A DNA stretch of 64,000 nucleotides from Avena insularis (lineage: Eukaryota; Streptophyta; Magnoliopsida; Poales; Poaceae), in assembly GCA_023614405.1 (NCBI GenBank), contig CM042687.1, forward strand, positions 237,362,292-237,426,291, given 5' to 3'. Shown in pieces: positions 45,719-57,435 of this stretch. The notes below the pieces were generated by a model, which was not told the origin of the DNA, searched no databases, and worked only from the letters and a program-made list of their open reading frames with translations. The position numbers were made by a program, and so were the translations under genes. Numbering within the stretch: position 1 is the stretch's first letter; each line of letters opens with the position of its first letter.

Positions 45719-47332
45719 TGAAGGGAATATGCCCTGAGAGACAATAATAAAGTTTTTATTATGTGTATTCCAAGTATATGATAGATGTTTATTTTGCATG
45801 CTATAATTGTATTACTACAGAAACGTTAATACATGTGAGGTTAATAAACAAACAGAAAGTTCCTAGTTATGCCTCTCTCATAAACTAGCTCGTTGATTAA
45901 CAAGATGATCAAGGTTTCCTGATCATGGACATTGGATGTTGTTAATAACGAGATCACAACATTAGTGTAATGGTGTGATGAACATTCATCTAAAGTATAG
46001 CATTACGATCAAAGTCATTGAGTTTATATTGCTATAACAACTTACGAAGTGATCCTAATCCTTAGACCATGAGATCATGTCAATCACTAACACCAGAAGA
46101 GTTTCTTGATTACATCAAACGTCACACCGTAACAGGGTGATTATAAAGATGGGTTCAGAACTAATAAAGTGTTATGTTGAGGCCCATGGATCAAGAGTGG
46201 AATTTTTTCATCCTGATGACGGATAGATATACTCTGGGCCCTCTCGGTGATATCACATTGGTTAGCTTGCAAGGAAGTGATTTGATCACTAGAATGTTAT
46301 ATCACGGGAACGAGAAAAGAGTGCATGTCAGTAACGATATCAAACTAGGTAACGAGATCGCGAAACAAAGGGATTAAGATACTAGCATAAAAGGTTCCGA
46401 TGATCACAAGAAAGTCATCGTTGAATGTGTGGGAGTCAGTATGGGTCTCCAGATCCCGCTTCTGATTATTGATCCGAGAGGGGTCTCAACCATGTCCGCA
46501 TTATTCACGAACCGTAGGGTGACACACTTAAGAGACACGACATCCAATTGGAGCAAAAGTTTCATGCCGGAAAGAATAACAAGCGCATGAATTTATTTCA
46601 CTAGATACCGAAACAGGTTTTTGGGTGAAATTGCAGAAAGTGTTTTTGCATGTGAAATAGAATTCTAGCAAGGGGTTATATGTGAATGTTTGTCATTAAA
46701 GTAATTGAAAAAATTCTGAATAAATAAAAATAGTTTTATTTAATGAGAGTTTGCATTAAATTTGGTGGAAATTTAATGGCAAGTTTGAGTGGGATTTTGA
46801 GTGGTGGGAATTTAAAGGAATTTTGTGAGTGGAGTGTCCACCCACATGAAGAGGGGAGGGCAGCCCCATGCAGCCACCCCTTGTGGTTCCCCCCTATCCT
46901 ATAAAAGGCACCCCTCTCCTCACTTCTCACTCACACCTCCTCGTGAAGAATCTCTCTCCCCCTCTAGAATTTATCCCCCATGGTCTCGGACTAGCGAGAT
47001 ACATATTCCGGGAGGCTATTAGGAAAGAAAGAGTTGTGCTTCTGCTGCATAGCTGGAGTGAGGAGGCGGAGGTTTCTCGGTGCCTCGGACGTGTGTGCGA
47101 GCACGGATGCGCTGCTGATTTGCGGCGCTAGGACTTCCTCTCGATCTTGAGATCGGCAAGAGATCGTCTACATCAACCACAAGTTTAACTCGTTAAGCTT
47201 TATCGGTCTTCAAGGGTATGTTCTCTACGAATATACATCCGCCCGTTGTTTGTATCTAGTAGATAGATCATCTTGGTACATGGTTGTTCCCATCGTAGGA
47301 ATTTTTTTGTTTTCTATGTTGCGAACCCTACA
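45719..47332 (+). repeat. 3' LTR of the second copia element
   Basis: It starts TGAAGGGAATATGCCC and ends GCGAACCCTACA. Relative to the 5' LTR it lacks about 35 bp near 46350 and differs in a short GC-rich stretch near 46860. The TATA box is at about 46909-46916. Confidence 0.94.
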
Positions 47333-47337
47333 CAATA

Positions 47338-48356
47338 CACTCGGATGTTTTGACCAATTTGGTTCTTCAGGAAGGCCTGTATGCACCTTTATAGGTTGCA
47401 CCTACATTCTTTAGCCCGAAAGGCATTGTGTTGTAACAGAAGACACTGAACGACGTGATGAATGCTATTTTCTCATGGTCCTCGACTTTTAGTCGAATTT
47501 GGGTATAGCCTAAGTAGGCATCGAGGAAGGAGAGGCGCTCACATCCCACGGTGGAATCGATGATCTGATTGATCTGTGGTAATAGGAAGTGATCCTTCGG
47601 GAAGTGCTTGTTGAGGGCGGTAAAGTCCACGCACATCCGTAGGATGTCCGTCTCCTTCTTGGGGACCAGCACGGGGTTTAGCTACCCTGGTGATTTTCTT
47701 GACATCTCTTATCAAATCAGCATCGAGGAGTCTATTAACTTCCATGCTGATCGCTTCGGCTGGCCCTTTGGACAGTCGATGCATAGACTGCTTGACTGGT
47801 CATCCCTCTGGATAAACATTGAGTGCATGCTCGGCGAATTCCCTAGGATCTCCTGGCATGTCTGAAGGACACCAGGCAAAGATTTCCCAGCACTCATGGA
47901 GGAATTCGACGAGCGCGAGTTCCTATGCAGAACTCAGGTCGTTGGCGATGAGGGACATGTTGGCTGGGTCCATCGGGTGGACCTCGATCACCTTGGTGTT
48001 GACCGTGGAGTCGAATGATTGGTTAGGAGCGTTTTCTTAGTCATAGGAGGGAGGCTAGTGTTTGTTGAGTCCTTTAGCCTTGTGAGCTCCTCTTGCATGC
48101 CGAAGGATTGGGATATTCTGTTGAATTCCCTGTTACAACTGTCCAATTTGGTGAAGCTCCCTGGGACGATGATGAAGTCGCTGGGTCCTGGCATTTTTAG
48201 CGGTAGGTACGCATAGTGAGATACTGCTAGGAACCATGTGAATGCCACGCGACAGAGGATGGCGTGGTACTGTGATGGCCAGTCGACCACCTCAAACTAG
48301 AGTCGCTCGTGCCTGAAGTTCTTGGAGGTGTCGAATATGATGTCGAGCCATATCTT
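47338..48356 (-). pseudogene. Tat-lineage gypsy pol: RT N-terminus and protease (fragment 2 of 3)
   Basis: From right to left on the minus strand: protease (FEVVDWPSQYHAILCRVAFT, SHYAYLPLKMPGPSDFIIVP, ISQSFGMQEELTRL) at 48290-47990, then reverse transcriptase. RT has EAISMEVNRLLDADLIRDVK, LVPKKETDILRMCVDFTALN, LSFLDAYLGYTQIRLKVEDH, and YNTMPFGLKNVGATY. The reading resumes at 29506 with VYVDDIVVK once the Athila-like and copia insertions are taken out. Stops and frameshifts occur throughout. It is cut at its upstream end by the solo LTR at 48357. Confidence 0.88.
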
Positions 48357-51300
48357 TGTAGGGGCTCGTAGCATGGAAAACAAAAAAATTCTACCGCATG
48401 CACACAAACAAGCCAAGATCTATCTACTAGATTGTAGCAACGAGTCGATTAGAGTACTCACCCTCGAAGATTCCAAAGCGGTTAACGAGTGAAGATTATC
48501 ATGGGTGATGTAGTCGTACACTTGACAATATCAAGATCGCGTAGACGATCCTTCCGGCACTGTGTTCCGGCAGCGCTTCCGCGGTCGGTCACACGTTCGG
48601 TACTCAATGAAGACCTTCCTCTCCCTTGCTCCAGCAGGCCGCGGAGGTTGTAGTTCTCCCCTCGCGATTCCGGTAGCACGATGGTGTGTTGTCGGAAGGA
48701 GAGGGAAGATCCTGCAGGGCTTCTCCTAAGCCGGAGAAGGTTATGGTCGATCTACGGTTTCCCGCGATCTAGGGTTTAGAGGGCCAGAGAGGAGGAGGCA
48801 TGGCCAGCGGCGGCTAGGGTGACGACGGCGAGCCGGCGGCGGCGCTGGGGGGCAGCGGCAGCGGCACGGCGGCTGGGTGGGGAGGGGATGGTATGGTGTT
48901 GTGTGTCCTTGGGGCACCCCTCCCCTCTATTTATGAGGGAGGGCAGCTTGTAAGAGGGGAGTTTGAATCCTTCCCCAACTCCCTCTCCTAGTTGGCTTGC
49001 GGTGGAGGGAAAGAAGGATTCTTTCCTTCCTCCACTAGGATACATTGTCCCAGTTTGACTCTTCAAACTTGCCTTTTGAATTTCAGTTTGGAGCTTAATT
49101 TCTTTCTTGCAAATGCCCAACCAAGAGACCTAGGACATGATTCAATCATTTCACTTATCCATGACACATTCATGTACCCTTCCCATTCCGGTTCGGTGAA
49201 TCTTCTAGACCCTTATAGAACCTCTCCGATGAAATCATCGGAATTATTCCCGAACTCCGGAATTGGACTTTCCTTATATGAATCTTATTCTCCGGACCAT
49301 TCCAGATCTCCTCGTGATATCCCGGATCCCATCCAAGACTCCAAACAACATTAGGTCTCCCTACTTACATTCCATATCTACTAAACAACATCGAATCTTT
49401 AAGTGTGTCTCCCTACGGTTCGTGAATTATGCAGACATGAACGAGACTCTTCTCCGATCAATAACCAATAGAGGAATCTAGAAATTCATATGGCTCCCAC
49501 ATATTTCTATGATTACTTTGCGATCGAATGAATCACTTACATACGATACCAATTTTCCTTTGTCTCGTGATAGTTTACTTATCCGAGGTCTGATCGTCGG
49601 TATCTCTGCATACCTAGTTCAACCTTGTTACTGATAAGTACTCTTTTCTTGTTCCCGTGATATGTGATCCCTTTGTAGGAGTTCGTAGCATGGAAAACAA
49701 AAAATTTGTACCGCATACAAACAAACAAGCCAAGATCTATCTACTAGATTGTAGCAACGAGTTGATAGAATAACTCACCCTCAAAGATTCCAAAGTGTTT
49801 AACGAGAGCGGATTCTCGTGGGTGATGTAGTCGTACTCTTGCCGATCTCAAGATCGTGTAGATGATCCTTCCGGCGCTGCGTTCCGGCAGCGCTCCCGCA
49901 GTCGGTCACACGTTTGGTACTCGATGAAGACCTTCCTCTCCCTTGTTCCAGCAGGCAGCGGAGGTTGTAGCACTCTCCTCACGATTCCGGCAGCACGACG
50001 GCGTGTTACCGGAAGTAGAGGGGAGATCTCATGAGCCGCCTTAAGCCGGAGCGAGTATGGTGGACTATGAGAGAGGCCTTGGCGATCTAGGGTTTAGAGG
50101 CACCAAGGGAGGAGCCTAGCCAGCGGCTACGGTTAGGGTTTCACCCCAACTCGGCGAGTTGGTGGTGCCCTAGGCGGCAGCGGCAGCACCAGGGGGTTGT
50201 GGCGCGGGTGGCTTAGGGCTAGGGTTTGGGTGGTGAGAGGTGTAGGTCTAGAGGGGCAGCCCTGCCCCTCCTTTTATAGGTGGAGGGTGCTGGCCAAGGG
50301 GGAGGGAGTCCTCCCCCAACTCGGCCTCCAAGGCCGGCGGGTAAGGGAGAGGAACTCCTCCCCAAGTAGGTTTCCTACTCTCCCTCCACCAAGCAAACTT
50401 GTCGTTTGACTTTTCAAATTGGCGTTTGACTTTTCAAACTAGGATTTGATTTATCCCTTTATTTTGCTCAGCGATGACACCTAGTACATGATGCAACCAT
50501 TCCAACTTGTTATGACACATTCATGTACCCTTCCCCTCCGGAGTGCCGGACCTCCCGGAACCTTCTAGAACATTCCCGATGAAAACACCGAAACCATTCT
50601 CCAACCCCGAAACAAGACTTTCCTTATATGAATCTTATTCTCCGGACCATTTTGGATCTCCTCGTGATATCCCGGATCCCATCCGAGACTCCGAACAACA
50701 TTCGGTCTCTTTACTCATCATTCCATAACTACTTAAAAACATCGAATCCTTAAGTGTGTCTCCCTACGGTTCGTGAATTATGCGGACATGATCGAGACAC
50801 TTCTCCGATCAATAACCAATAGAGGAATTTGGAAATTCATATGGTTTCCACATATTTCTACGATTACTTTGCGATCGAATGAACCACTTACATACGATAC
50901 CAATTTCCCTTTGTCTCACGATAGTTTACTTATCTGAGGTTTTGATCATCGGTATCTCTGCATACCTAGTTCAACCTCGTTACTGATAAGTACTCTTTTC
51001 TTGTTCCCGTGATAAGTGATCCCTTGTGAGCCAGTCACATGCTTGCAAGCCAATTGGATGACATTCCACCGAGAGGGCCCAGAGTATATCTATCCGTCAT
51101 ATTGATGGACAAATCCCACTCTTGATTCATGTGTCTCAACCAATACTTTCCGAACACTCAATGCCACCTTTATAACCACCCAGTTATGGTGTGGTGTTTG
51201 ATGTCATCAAAGCATCCTTCCGGTGATGGTGATATGCATGATCTCATGGTCGAAGGAATTAGGTTACTATGTATCAGAAAGCATATAGCAATTGAACTAT

Positions 51301-52193
51301 TAAAATGACTTGATCTTTATGCTACGCTTATCTATAGGATTATGTCCATCATATCATTCTCCTAACGATATGATCTTGTTGTTAATAACATCTCAATGTT
51401 CATGATAGGGAAACCACAATCATTTAGTAACCAACAAGCTAGTATTATAAAGAGGCTTTACTAGGGACTCTAATTTAGTTTACAAATCACACAAGTATTA
51501 ATGTTTCCTTGTTAATACTGTTATAGCATGAATGTAAACATTTATCATAAACACAAAGATATAATAATAACTACATTTATTATTGCCTCTAGGGCATATC
51601 TCCAACACCCTTGTGAGCCAGTCACATGATTGCAAGCTAATTGGATGATATTCCACCAAGAGGGCCCACAATATATCTATCCTTCATATGGATGTACAAA
51701 TCACACTCTTGATCCATGTGCCTCAACACATACTTTCCAAACACTCAATGCCATCTTTATAACCACCTAGTTAGAGTGTGGTGTTTGATGTCATCAAAGC
51801 ATCCTTCCGGTGATGGTGATTAGCATGATCTCATGGTCGAAGGAATTAGGTTACTATGTATCAGAAATCTTATAGCAAACGAACTATTGAAATGACTTGA
51901 TCTTTATGCTATGCTTATCTATAGGAGTATGTCCATCACACCATTCTCCTAATGATATGATCTTGTTGTTAATAACATCTCAATGTTCAGGATCGGGAAA
52001 TCACGATCATCTATCAACCAACAAGCTAGTATTACAAAGAGGCTTTAACAGGGACTCTAATTTAGTTTACAAATCACACAAGTATTTATGTTTTCGGTTA
52101 ATACTATTATAGCATGAATGCAAACATTTATCATAAACACAAAGATATAATAATAACTACTTTTATTTTTGCCTCTAGGGCATATCTCCAACA
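48357..52193 (-). mobile_element. Solo LTR, Angela-like copia family, interrupted by a second solo LTR
   Basis: The outer LTR runs from TGTTGGAGATATGCCC at 52193 (minus) to GAGCCCCTACA at 48357, about 1.9 kb without its insert. Target duplications ATCTT lie at 48352-48356 and 52194-52198. No internal domain is present, so it is a solo LTR left by recombination. It interrupts the Tat gypsy protease, whose coding continues on both sides. The LTR is the same family as 7824-9689. Confidence 0.92.
49674..51607 (-). mobile_element. Solo LTR nested inside the outer solo LTR
   Basis: It runs from TGTTGGAGATATGCCC at 51607 (minus) to GAACTCCTACA at 49674 (1934 bp). Target duplications CCCTT lie at 49669-49673 and 51608-51612. 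The outer LTR resumes at GTGAGCCAGTCACATG immediately after. It has a GC-rich section of its own (50030-50340) that is more diverged from the other copies. Confidence 0.93.
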
Positions 52194-52261
52194 ATCTTGC
52201 CCAGGGGGTATAATCCTTTCCATGGGACGATGCCGTGGAACATTGTATCGGATGCCTCCAG
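52194..52261 (-). pseudogene. Tat-lineage gypsy protease, upstream fragment (fragment 3 of 3)
   Basis: On the minus strand it reads MFHGIVPWKGLYPLGKIWLD and, after the solo LTR is removed, runs into IIFDTSKNFRHERL and FEVVDWPSQYHAI, the expected Tat protease order. It ends abruptly at 52261 where a different sequence begins (TGTAACACCCCC). Confidence 0.8.
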
Positions 52262-54150
52262 TGTAACACCCCCGGGTCAGGGCTAAACAAATCTCATACC
52301 TCCATCTGACATAAGCTTAACCTTGAGCTCGAGGATATCCAGTGAAGAATCAGTAACACGATAGTGACCCTACAACACAAAATTATTACAGGAAGATCAT
52401 AACTGAGCAAAGAACCAAAATATTACAAGCAGAGGTCACTAACCACAAACATCAAACAACAGAAGGCAAATTATGCTATTAAGTATAGCAAACTTAACAA
52501 ATGGCCATAAGAGGCCTGAAGCATAACAATGACGTCCCAGCCCCTAGATTCCAGGCTGCCGGCTGGGAACCCCAAGCTACTCGTCGGTGTTGATCTCGTA
52601 CGGAACTCATCTTCAGGGAACACTTACTCTGCTACAAAAGTATCAACAAAGCAAGGGTGAGTACAGGGTGTATTCCGCAAGAATTATGGCTGGTGGAACT
52701 ATTTTGCATAAAGCCATATTTGTTTGTAACACAAGGGAGAGAAGAAGCTCGTCTAATCAGAATATTTTAAAAGGGGATAAGAGAGCGACATCTACAAAGT
52801 ATTGATCATCATATATTTGATATCCACCAAATCATCTTCATCAGCTGAACTAGGATCACCCCCTCGTACCCATGAGGAAGCATCCTTAAGCACACGTTGA
52901 TGTACCAAGTTTTTCGATTAGGTTCAAGTTCTCTATGATCTTAGAATTTGGTCAACAAGCGTTCATAACCGTGAACACGGATTTTCAAAAATCTTTAACC
53001 TTGCAGGGGTGTACAACTTTACCCACACGTACCAACCGACTCTTAATGCCAGATCCTTAGCCCTCTTCCTTGGAAGGCCGGTAGAGGGTGGTTGACCACA
53101 ACCTTTACCTTGCTTTCGCCGATACCATGAGACACGACCTAAGGATGGTTCCTCCGTAACGGGTCAAATAACGAAGCCGGTCCCTAGATATGTGAGGTGA
53201 GGTTGGTTTACCAGGGGCTCCATCGACCCCAAGCAACCCGGTCCATGCTTCCCTACCTATTATGAATTTACCTCCTTCACCGCCTTCGAGAAGATCCAGA
53301 ATGCATGTCGAATGGAATGCCCGAACTATCTGACACATGGAATCTACTAGGAAAGTTAGTCAGTCGAGGGGTTCCAAAACCCCCGTGTGGTTGTACGCTC
53401 GTCTCGGTTCCAAAGGCAAGAACTTGGTTCCTAGTGGTGGCGAGCATAGGACTAGAAAAACCACATCCCACTGTGGCCTCCCATACAAGACTTAGCATGT
53501 TAATATCATATCAACTCACCAGTATATCTCGATATCCTGTCATAATATATTATCTAAATCTGATACATCATATGGAAGAACCAGAACTGACAGCTATGCA
53601 TGGCTAAGAAGGACACAAATATATGCTCTAGAAGTGCACACAAGCCAAACCAAATTATGCTAGGAGTAGTGGATCAGGTAATATAAGCTCAAGTGAGTAA
53701 TGCAACAGATAGGATACTCTAACTATCAATAAAAGACCATAGTAGAATCGTATACATCATGGAAAAAATTGAAATGATTTTGAAATCATATGATTATATC
53801 ATGGTGGGGCTATGCTTGCCTTTGCCTATTGATAACCACAAAGTAAAGCTTCGGACATATGATACTTGAATTGATTATAGTTGGTCAAGTATTGTTCTTC
53901 GATCTTTGATGGTCTTGATCTTAGTCTTCGATCTCGATCTCGATATCGTATTCTACCGAGAAGAACCAAATACTAGAAATAAAGGGGAACCAATCAACAC
54001 ATGGCATCGATGCAATGCTGAAACAAGAATGATGATATGAAAAGTTGATTAGTATTGAAATGTAACCTTAAGGCATGCTCGGCAATTTAAGCGGGGTCCG
54101 AGGGGTGCAAACACTAATACAGGAGAGACCCCGGAATCACCTGAAGGGGT
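52262..54150 (+). mobile_element. LTR-like block beginning TGTAACACCCCC
   Basis: A start TGTAACACCCCCGGGTC, a GTGAGTAC motif (near 52657), GGGGTGTACAACTTTACCC (near 53005) and ACCATGAGACACGACC (near 53125) are phrases typical of long grass gypsy LTRs. No second LTR, primer site or target duplication (TCCAG would be expected) can be found, so the right edge is arbitrary. Short open frames inside are not convincing. Confidence 0.35.
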
Positions 54151-54634
54151 TCATTTGTTCTTCTACTTAAACTTGTCATGGAAGTTGTTGAACAATGCAT
54201 GATTTTGATTCTAATAGATATATCTCATTTTTTTAACATTTTGACATAGGGATTTCTATTTTCATGCCCTTGGTTCGTTAGTTTTACTCAGTTTTCCCCA
54301 GCCGCTTAACTTTTCCTCACTTTTCCCCTTGCCATGTTAAGAAACCCTCGCAGGCGCTCGGACGGAGGGATGCCGTCAGGTCAAAGGTTTGACTGTTACA
54401 TGCTTACTGGTGGGACCACGTTGGGGTGGGTCGGGCATTGAGCATTACGTTACGAGGCCTCGACCGTTACATGCCTGACCGGTTGGGCTGCTTTGGTGCG
54501 GGTCCTGCCGTGGCCGATACATACTGATGGGTGAGGTCCAGGATACATGTCGAACCCGCCATCCTTCTCTTGCTGCCTTGTGGGCCGCTTTTTTCCTAAT
54601 TGGGTGGCTGGTGCAGGCAATGAAAAATGGGGCC
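54151..54634. other. Unassigned sequence before the 207-bp repeats
   Basis: No gene is recognisable. The T-rich part to about 54350 is followed by GC-rich sequence that leads into the repeat array. Confidence 0.35.
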
Positions 54635-55880
54635 GTTCCGTGGGGCCATCAAAGCCAATGAACGATGGGGCCATCATGTGGGGCCGTCGAAGCCAATTAC
54701 TGATGGGTCCGTGATGTGGAGCTGGAGGGGGATTTGCATACTCGCCACGTTTTACGTTGAAACTTACATATTTTCCATTTTTGTGTGTCGCTGACATGTG
54801 GTGGTCATGTGGCAAATATGCAAATTTCAAAGAAACTGTTCGTTCCATGGGGCCAATGAAGCCAATGAACGATGGGGTCGTCATGTGGGGTGGGGCCTTG
54901 AAGCCAATGACTGATGGGGCCATGATGTGGAGCTGGATGGGGGATTTTCATATTCGCCATGTTTTACGTTGCAACTTGCATATTTTCCATTTTGTGTGTC
55001 GCTAACATGTGGTAGTCATGTTGAAAATATGCAAATTTCAAAGAAAAGGTTCGTTCTGTGGGGCCATCAAAGCCAATGAATGATGGGGCCGTCATGCGGG
55101 GCGGTCGAAGCCAATAACCGTTGGGGCCGTGATGTGGGGTTGGAGGGGGGATTTGCATATTTGTCACATTTTAGATTACAACTTGCATATTTTCCATTTT
55201 GTGTGTCACTGACATGTCGTGGTCATGTTGTAAATATGCAAATTTCAAAGAAAAGGTTCGTTCTGTGGGGACATGGAAGCCAATAAACGATGGGGCCATC
55301 ATGTGGGGCCGTCGAAGCCAATGACCGATGGGGCCCTGATGTGTGGCTGGAGGGGGGATTTGCATATTTCCATGTTTTAGATTGCAACTTGCATATTTGC
55401 CATTTTGTGTGTCGCTGACATGTGGTGGTCATGTGGAAAATATGCAAATTTCAAAGAAAAGGTTCGTCCTGTGGGGCCATCAAAGCCAATGAACGATGGG
55501 GCCGTCATGTGGGGCCGTCGAAGCCAATGACCGATGGGGCTGTAATGTGTCGCTGGAGGGAGGATTTGCATATTTTCCATGTTTTAGATTGCAACTTGCA
55601 TATTTGTCATTTTGTGTGTCATTGACATGTGGTGGTCATGTGGCAAATATGAAAATTTCAAAGAAAAGGTTCGTCTTGTGGGGCCATCGAAGCCAATGAA
55701 CGATGGGGCCGTCATGTGGGGCCATCGAATCCAATGATCGATGGGGCCATGATGTGTGGCTGGAGGGGGGATTTGCATATTTGCCACGTTTTAGATTGCA
55801 ACTTGCATATTTGCCATTTTGTGTGTCGCTGACATGTGGTGGTCATGTGGCAAATATGCAAATTTTAAAGAAAAAGTTTG
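54635..55880 (+). repeat. 207-bp tandem repeat, six units
   Basis: Unit starts (GTTCCGTGGGGCC and variants) are at 54635, 54842, 55053, 55260, 55466 and 55673, so spacings are 207, 211, 207, 206 and 207. Each unit holds two related subunits of about 38 bp (GGGGCCRTCRAAGCCAATGA) and an inverted repeat TTGCATATTTGCCA ... TGGCAAATATGCAA or close variants. Since 207 is divisible by three, similar 60-80 codon frames recur on both strands, each closed by a stop in the next unit. I regard these frames as non-coding. Confidence 0.93.
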
Positions 55881-56340
55881 GCATATATGCAAAATTGGCA
55901 AATATGCAAAAATCCCGGAGCAGCTACTCCCCCAAACATTGACAGGTGGGGTCGTGTATGACACACGTGAGGTCGGCTCTCTCTCTTATCCGCTCCCAGC
56001 CCCTAGCCCCGAGCAGCTCCTACCCCACCGACAGTCAGAGCAGCCATCGTCGGTGCATCGGCGGCTCCATCCAACGATGGTGTCGGACGGACGGACGCGC
56101 TGCACCTCAACCACGGCTCCAGCACCTGTTTCGTCCGCACGCATTGTATGTTGAGGTAGTACCGACCGTAGAAAGGTCCGCCGCCCATGACGACCGGGAT
56201 TTTGTTCTGCCGCCATAGCTCGACGCACGGTCGCAGCAATTGCTAGTAGTGCTTGGTAAGACCTTTGCTCCTGCTCCGCCCACCCTAATCAATTCGGTTC
56301 CCGTAATTTCCTCAATATTGCAGGGATAAATTAGTCTTCA
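55881..56340 (+). promoter_or_regulatory. Probable promoter and spliced 5' UTR of the coiled-coil gene
   Basis: A GC-rich stretch ends in a plausible intron: donor GGTAAGACC at 56256 and acceptor ATATTGCAG ending at 56323. Stops follow the acceptor before the ATG at 56341, so the intron would lie in the 5' UTR. Open frames before the intron have no recognisable domain. Confidence 0.35.
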
Positions 56341-56898
56341 ATGTATGGTCATAGCGGGTACACCGGCGAGGGTGGGGATTCGATCATGTCGTGGCCATGT
56401 TCTCCTTCTCCTACCATGTCGGAAGTGCAGGTAGCTCCTTCTCTTTGTACTATCGTTGAATTTGAAGTGCCGCCATGGCTTGTCAGACTGATTTTAATTG
56501 GGTTTGTTTTGGGATTGTTACAGTGTGCAATGCAGGCCGATGATCCATGGTACATTGCATACCAAGATGAATCAACCTAGCGGTCTAGCCAGAGCATGGA
56601 TTTGGAGGAGATGGTTACCAATTTAGGTGATGAATTGGCCCGTAAAAACCTGTTGATATTAGAGCTGAAGCATACTGTCAAGGAAGAAAAGAAGAACTTA
56701 GAGCTTATTCGCAAAGAGAAGTTGACACTTGAGGCTGATCTTGCCGTATCTGATCAAGTGGTAGAAAATCTAAAACATGAACTTTAAGTGAAGGGGGAGG
56801 AGAATAGTAGATTCATGTGGGCAGTTTTAGTAGTTTTCATCCCCGTCCTAACAGTTACACTATGGGGTTGTGGTGAAGGTGCCACATGTAATGATTAG
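56341..56898 (+). pseudogene. Broken coiled-coil membrane protein gene (GRF zinc-finger-family-like)
   Basis: The ATG at 56341 starts MYGHSGYTGEGGDSIMSW, then CSPSPTMSEVQ. A donor-like site (CAGGTAGC, 56429) and an acceptor (TTGTTACAG, about 56522) suggest a second intron. Without splicing, a membrane-like segment PPWLVRLILIGFVLGLLQ is read. A TAG at 56578 separates this from MDLEEMVTNLGDELARKNLL and a Lys/Glu-rich coiled coil (TVKEEKKNLELIRKEKLTLE). A TAA at 56785 follows, and then the same frame gives FMWAVLVVFIPVLTVTLWG, a C-terminal membrane segment, to a TAG at 56896. The C-terminal half resembles the tail of grass proteins with a GRF-type zinc finger, but no zinc-finger cysteines are seen here. 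The family name is tentative. Two in-frame stops argue for a pseudogene unless splicing removes them. Confidence 0.4.
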
Positions 56899-57157
56899 TT
56901 GAATTGATAGCTAATTTAGATAGTATGTTATTCGATGGATGGTTGTGAGTTCCTGCTAATTTAGTCACTTTGCGGTCCCAAAGTTGTCATGAGAATGCAT
57001 TGCGGGGCCCGAGTTGCTTGCCATTGGATCTAGCTGCCCATAGTTGGCGTGCCAAATGCCATGTAGACTTGCAGCGTTGACGGTAGCATTCATTCCCCGT
57101 TCTTCCTAACGCCCCATTCTTCTTCTCCAGAGAGGCGATCTATCAAAGAAAGTACTA
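56899..57157. other. Unassigned intergenic sequence
   Basis: This is the 3' flank of the coiled-coil pseudogene. I see no gene or terminus. Confidence 0.4.
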
Positions 57158-57280
57158 CTCCCTTCGATCCAATTTAGTTGACTCAAATTCGTCAAGATAC
57201 AGATGAATCGAATAATAATTCATGTCTAGGTACAATCGAATCTAGAAAAATCTAAATCAACTAATACAAGCCCACTGGAG
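57158..57280. mobile_element. Degenerate Stowaway-like MITE
   Basis: The left end CTCCCTTCGATCCAATTTAG follows a TA and is close to the Stowaway (Tc1/mariner) terminus. The right arm AAATCAACTAATACAAGCCC has drifted, and its outermost bases do not match. Confidence 0.55.
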
Positions 57281-57346
57281 ATTGCCAAATCAAGTACTGC
57301 TACTTATGAATCAGCATATCCACCGGTCTCATGGCTCAAATACATA

Positions 57347-57435
57347 CTCCCTCCGACCCATATTAGCAGTAAAACTTGACTAGATACGTTTCATATCTAG
57401 ATGAATCCAAGTCAACTATTATGGGTCAGAGGGAG
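57347..57435. mobile_element. Stowaway MITE, 89 bp
   Basis: Terminal inverted repeats CTCCCTCCGACCC and GGGTCAGAGGGAG match with one mismatch, flanked by TA target duplications (57345-57346 and 57436-57437). No coding capacity. It would be moved by a mariner-like transposase encoded elsewhere. Confidence 0.93.

Larger units (their letters stand above)
39260..47332 (+). mobile_element. Full-length Ty1-copia retrotransposon, plus strand (second Angela-like subfamily)
   Basis: LTRs of 1650 and 1614 bp, a primer site TGGTATCAGAGC, a polypurine tract, and gag through RNase H are all present. The 5-bp target duplication CAATA lies at 39255-39259 and 47333-47337. The LTR start TGAAGGGAATATGCCCTGAG and end GCGAACCCTACA are related to, but clearly different from, the element at 7824-16717. 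Stops and frameshifts inactivate it, although a 540-codon integrase frame is still open. It is the youngest layer at this spot because it splits the Athila-like element's target duplication. Confidence 0.95.

Noticed and set aside
48357..52193. A single copia element with 5' and 3' LTRs
   Set aside because: The two LTRs lie one inside the other, each with its own target duplications, and no internal region exists. They are two solo LTRs.
54635..55880. CRISPR-like repeat array
   Set aside because: The units are 207 bp head to tail without spacers, in an evident plant nuclear sequence.
54450..55942. Many 60-157 codon frames on both strands
   Set aside because: They repeat with the 207-bp unit. 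The apparent protein similarity between them is only the DNA repeat.
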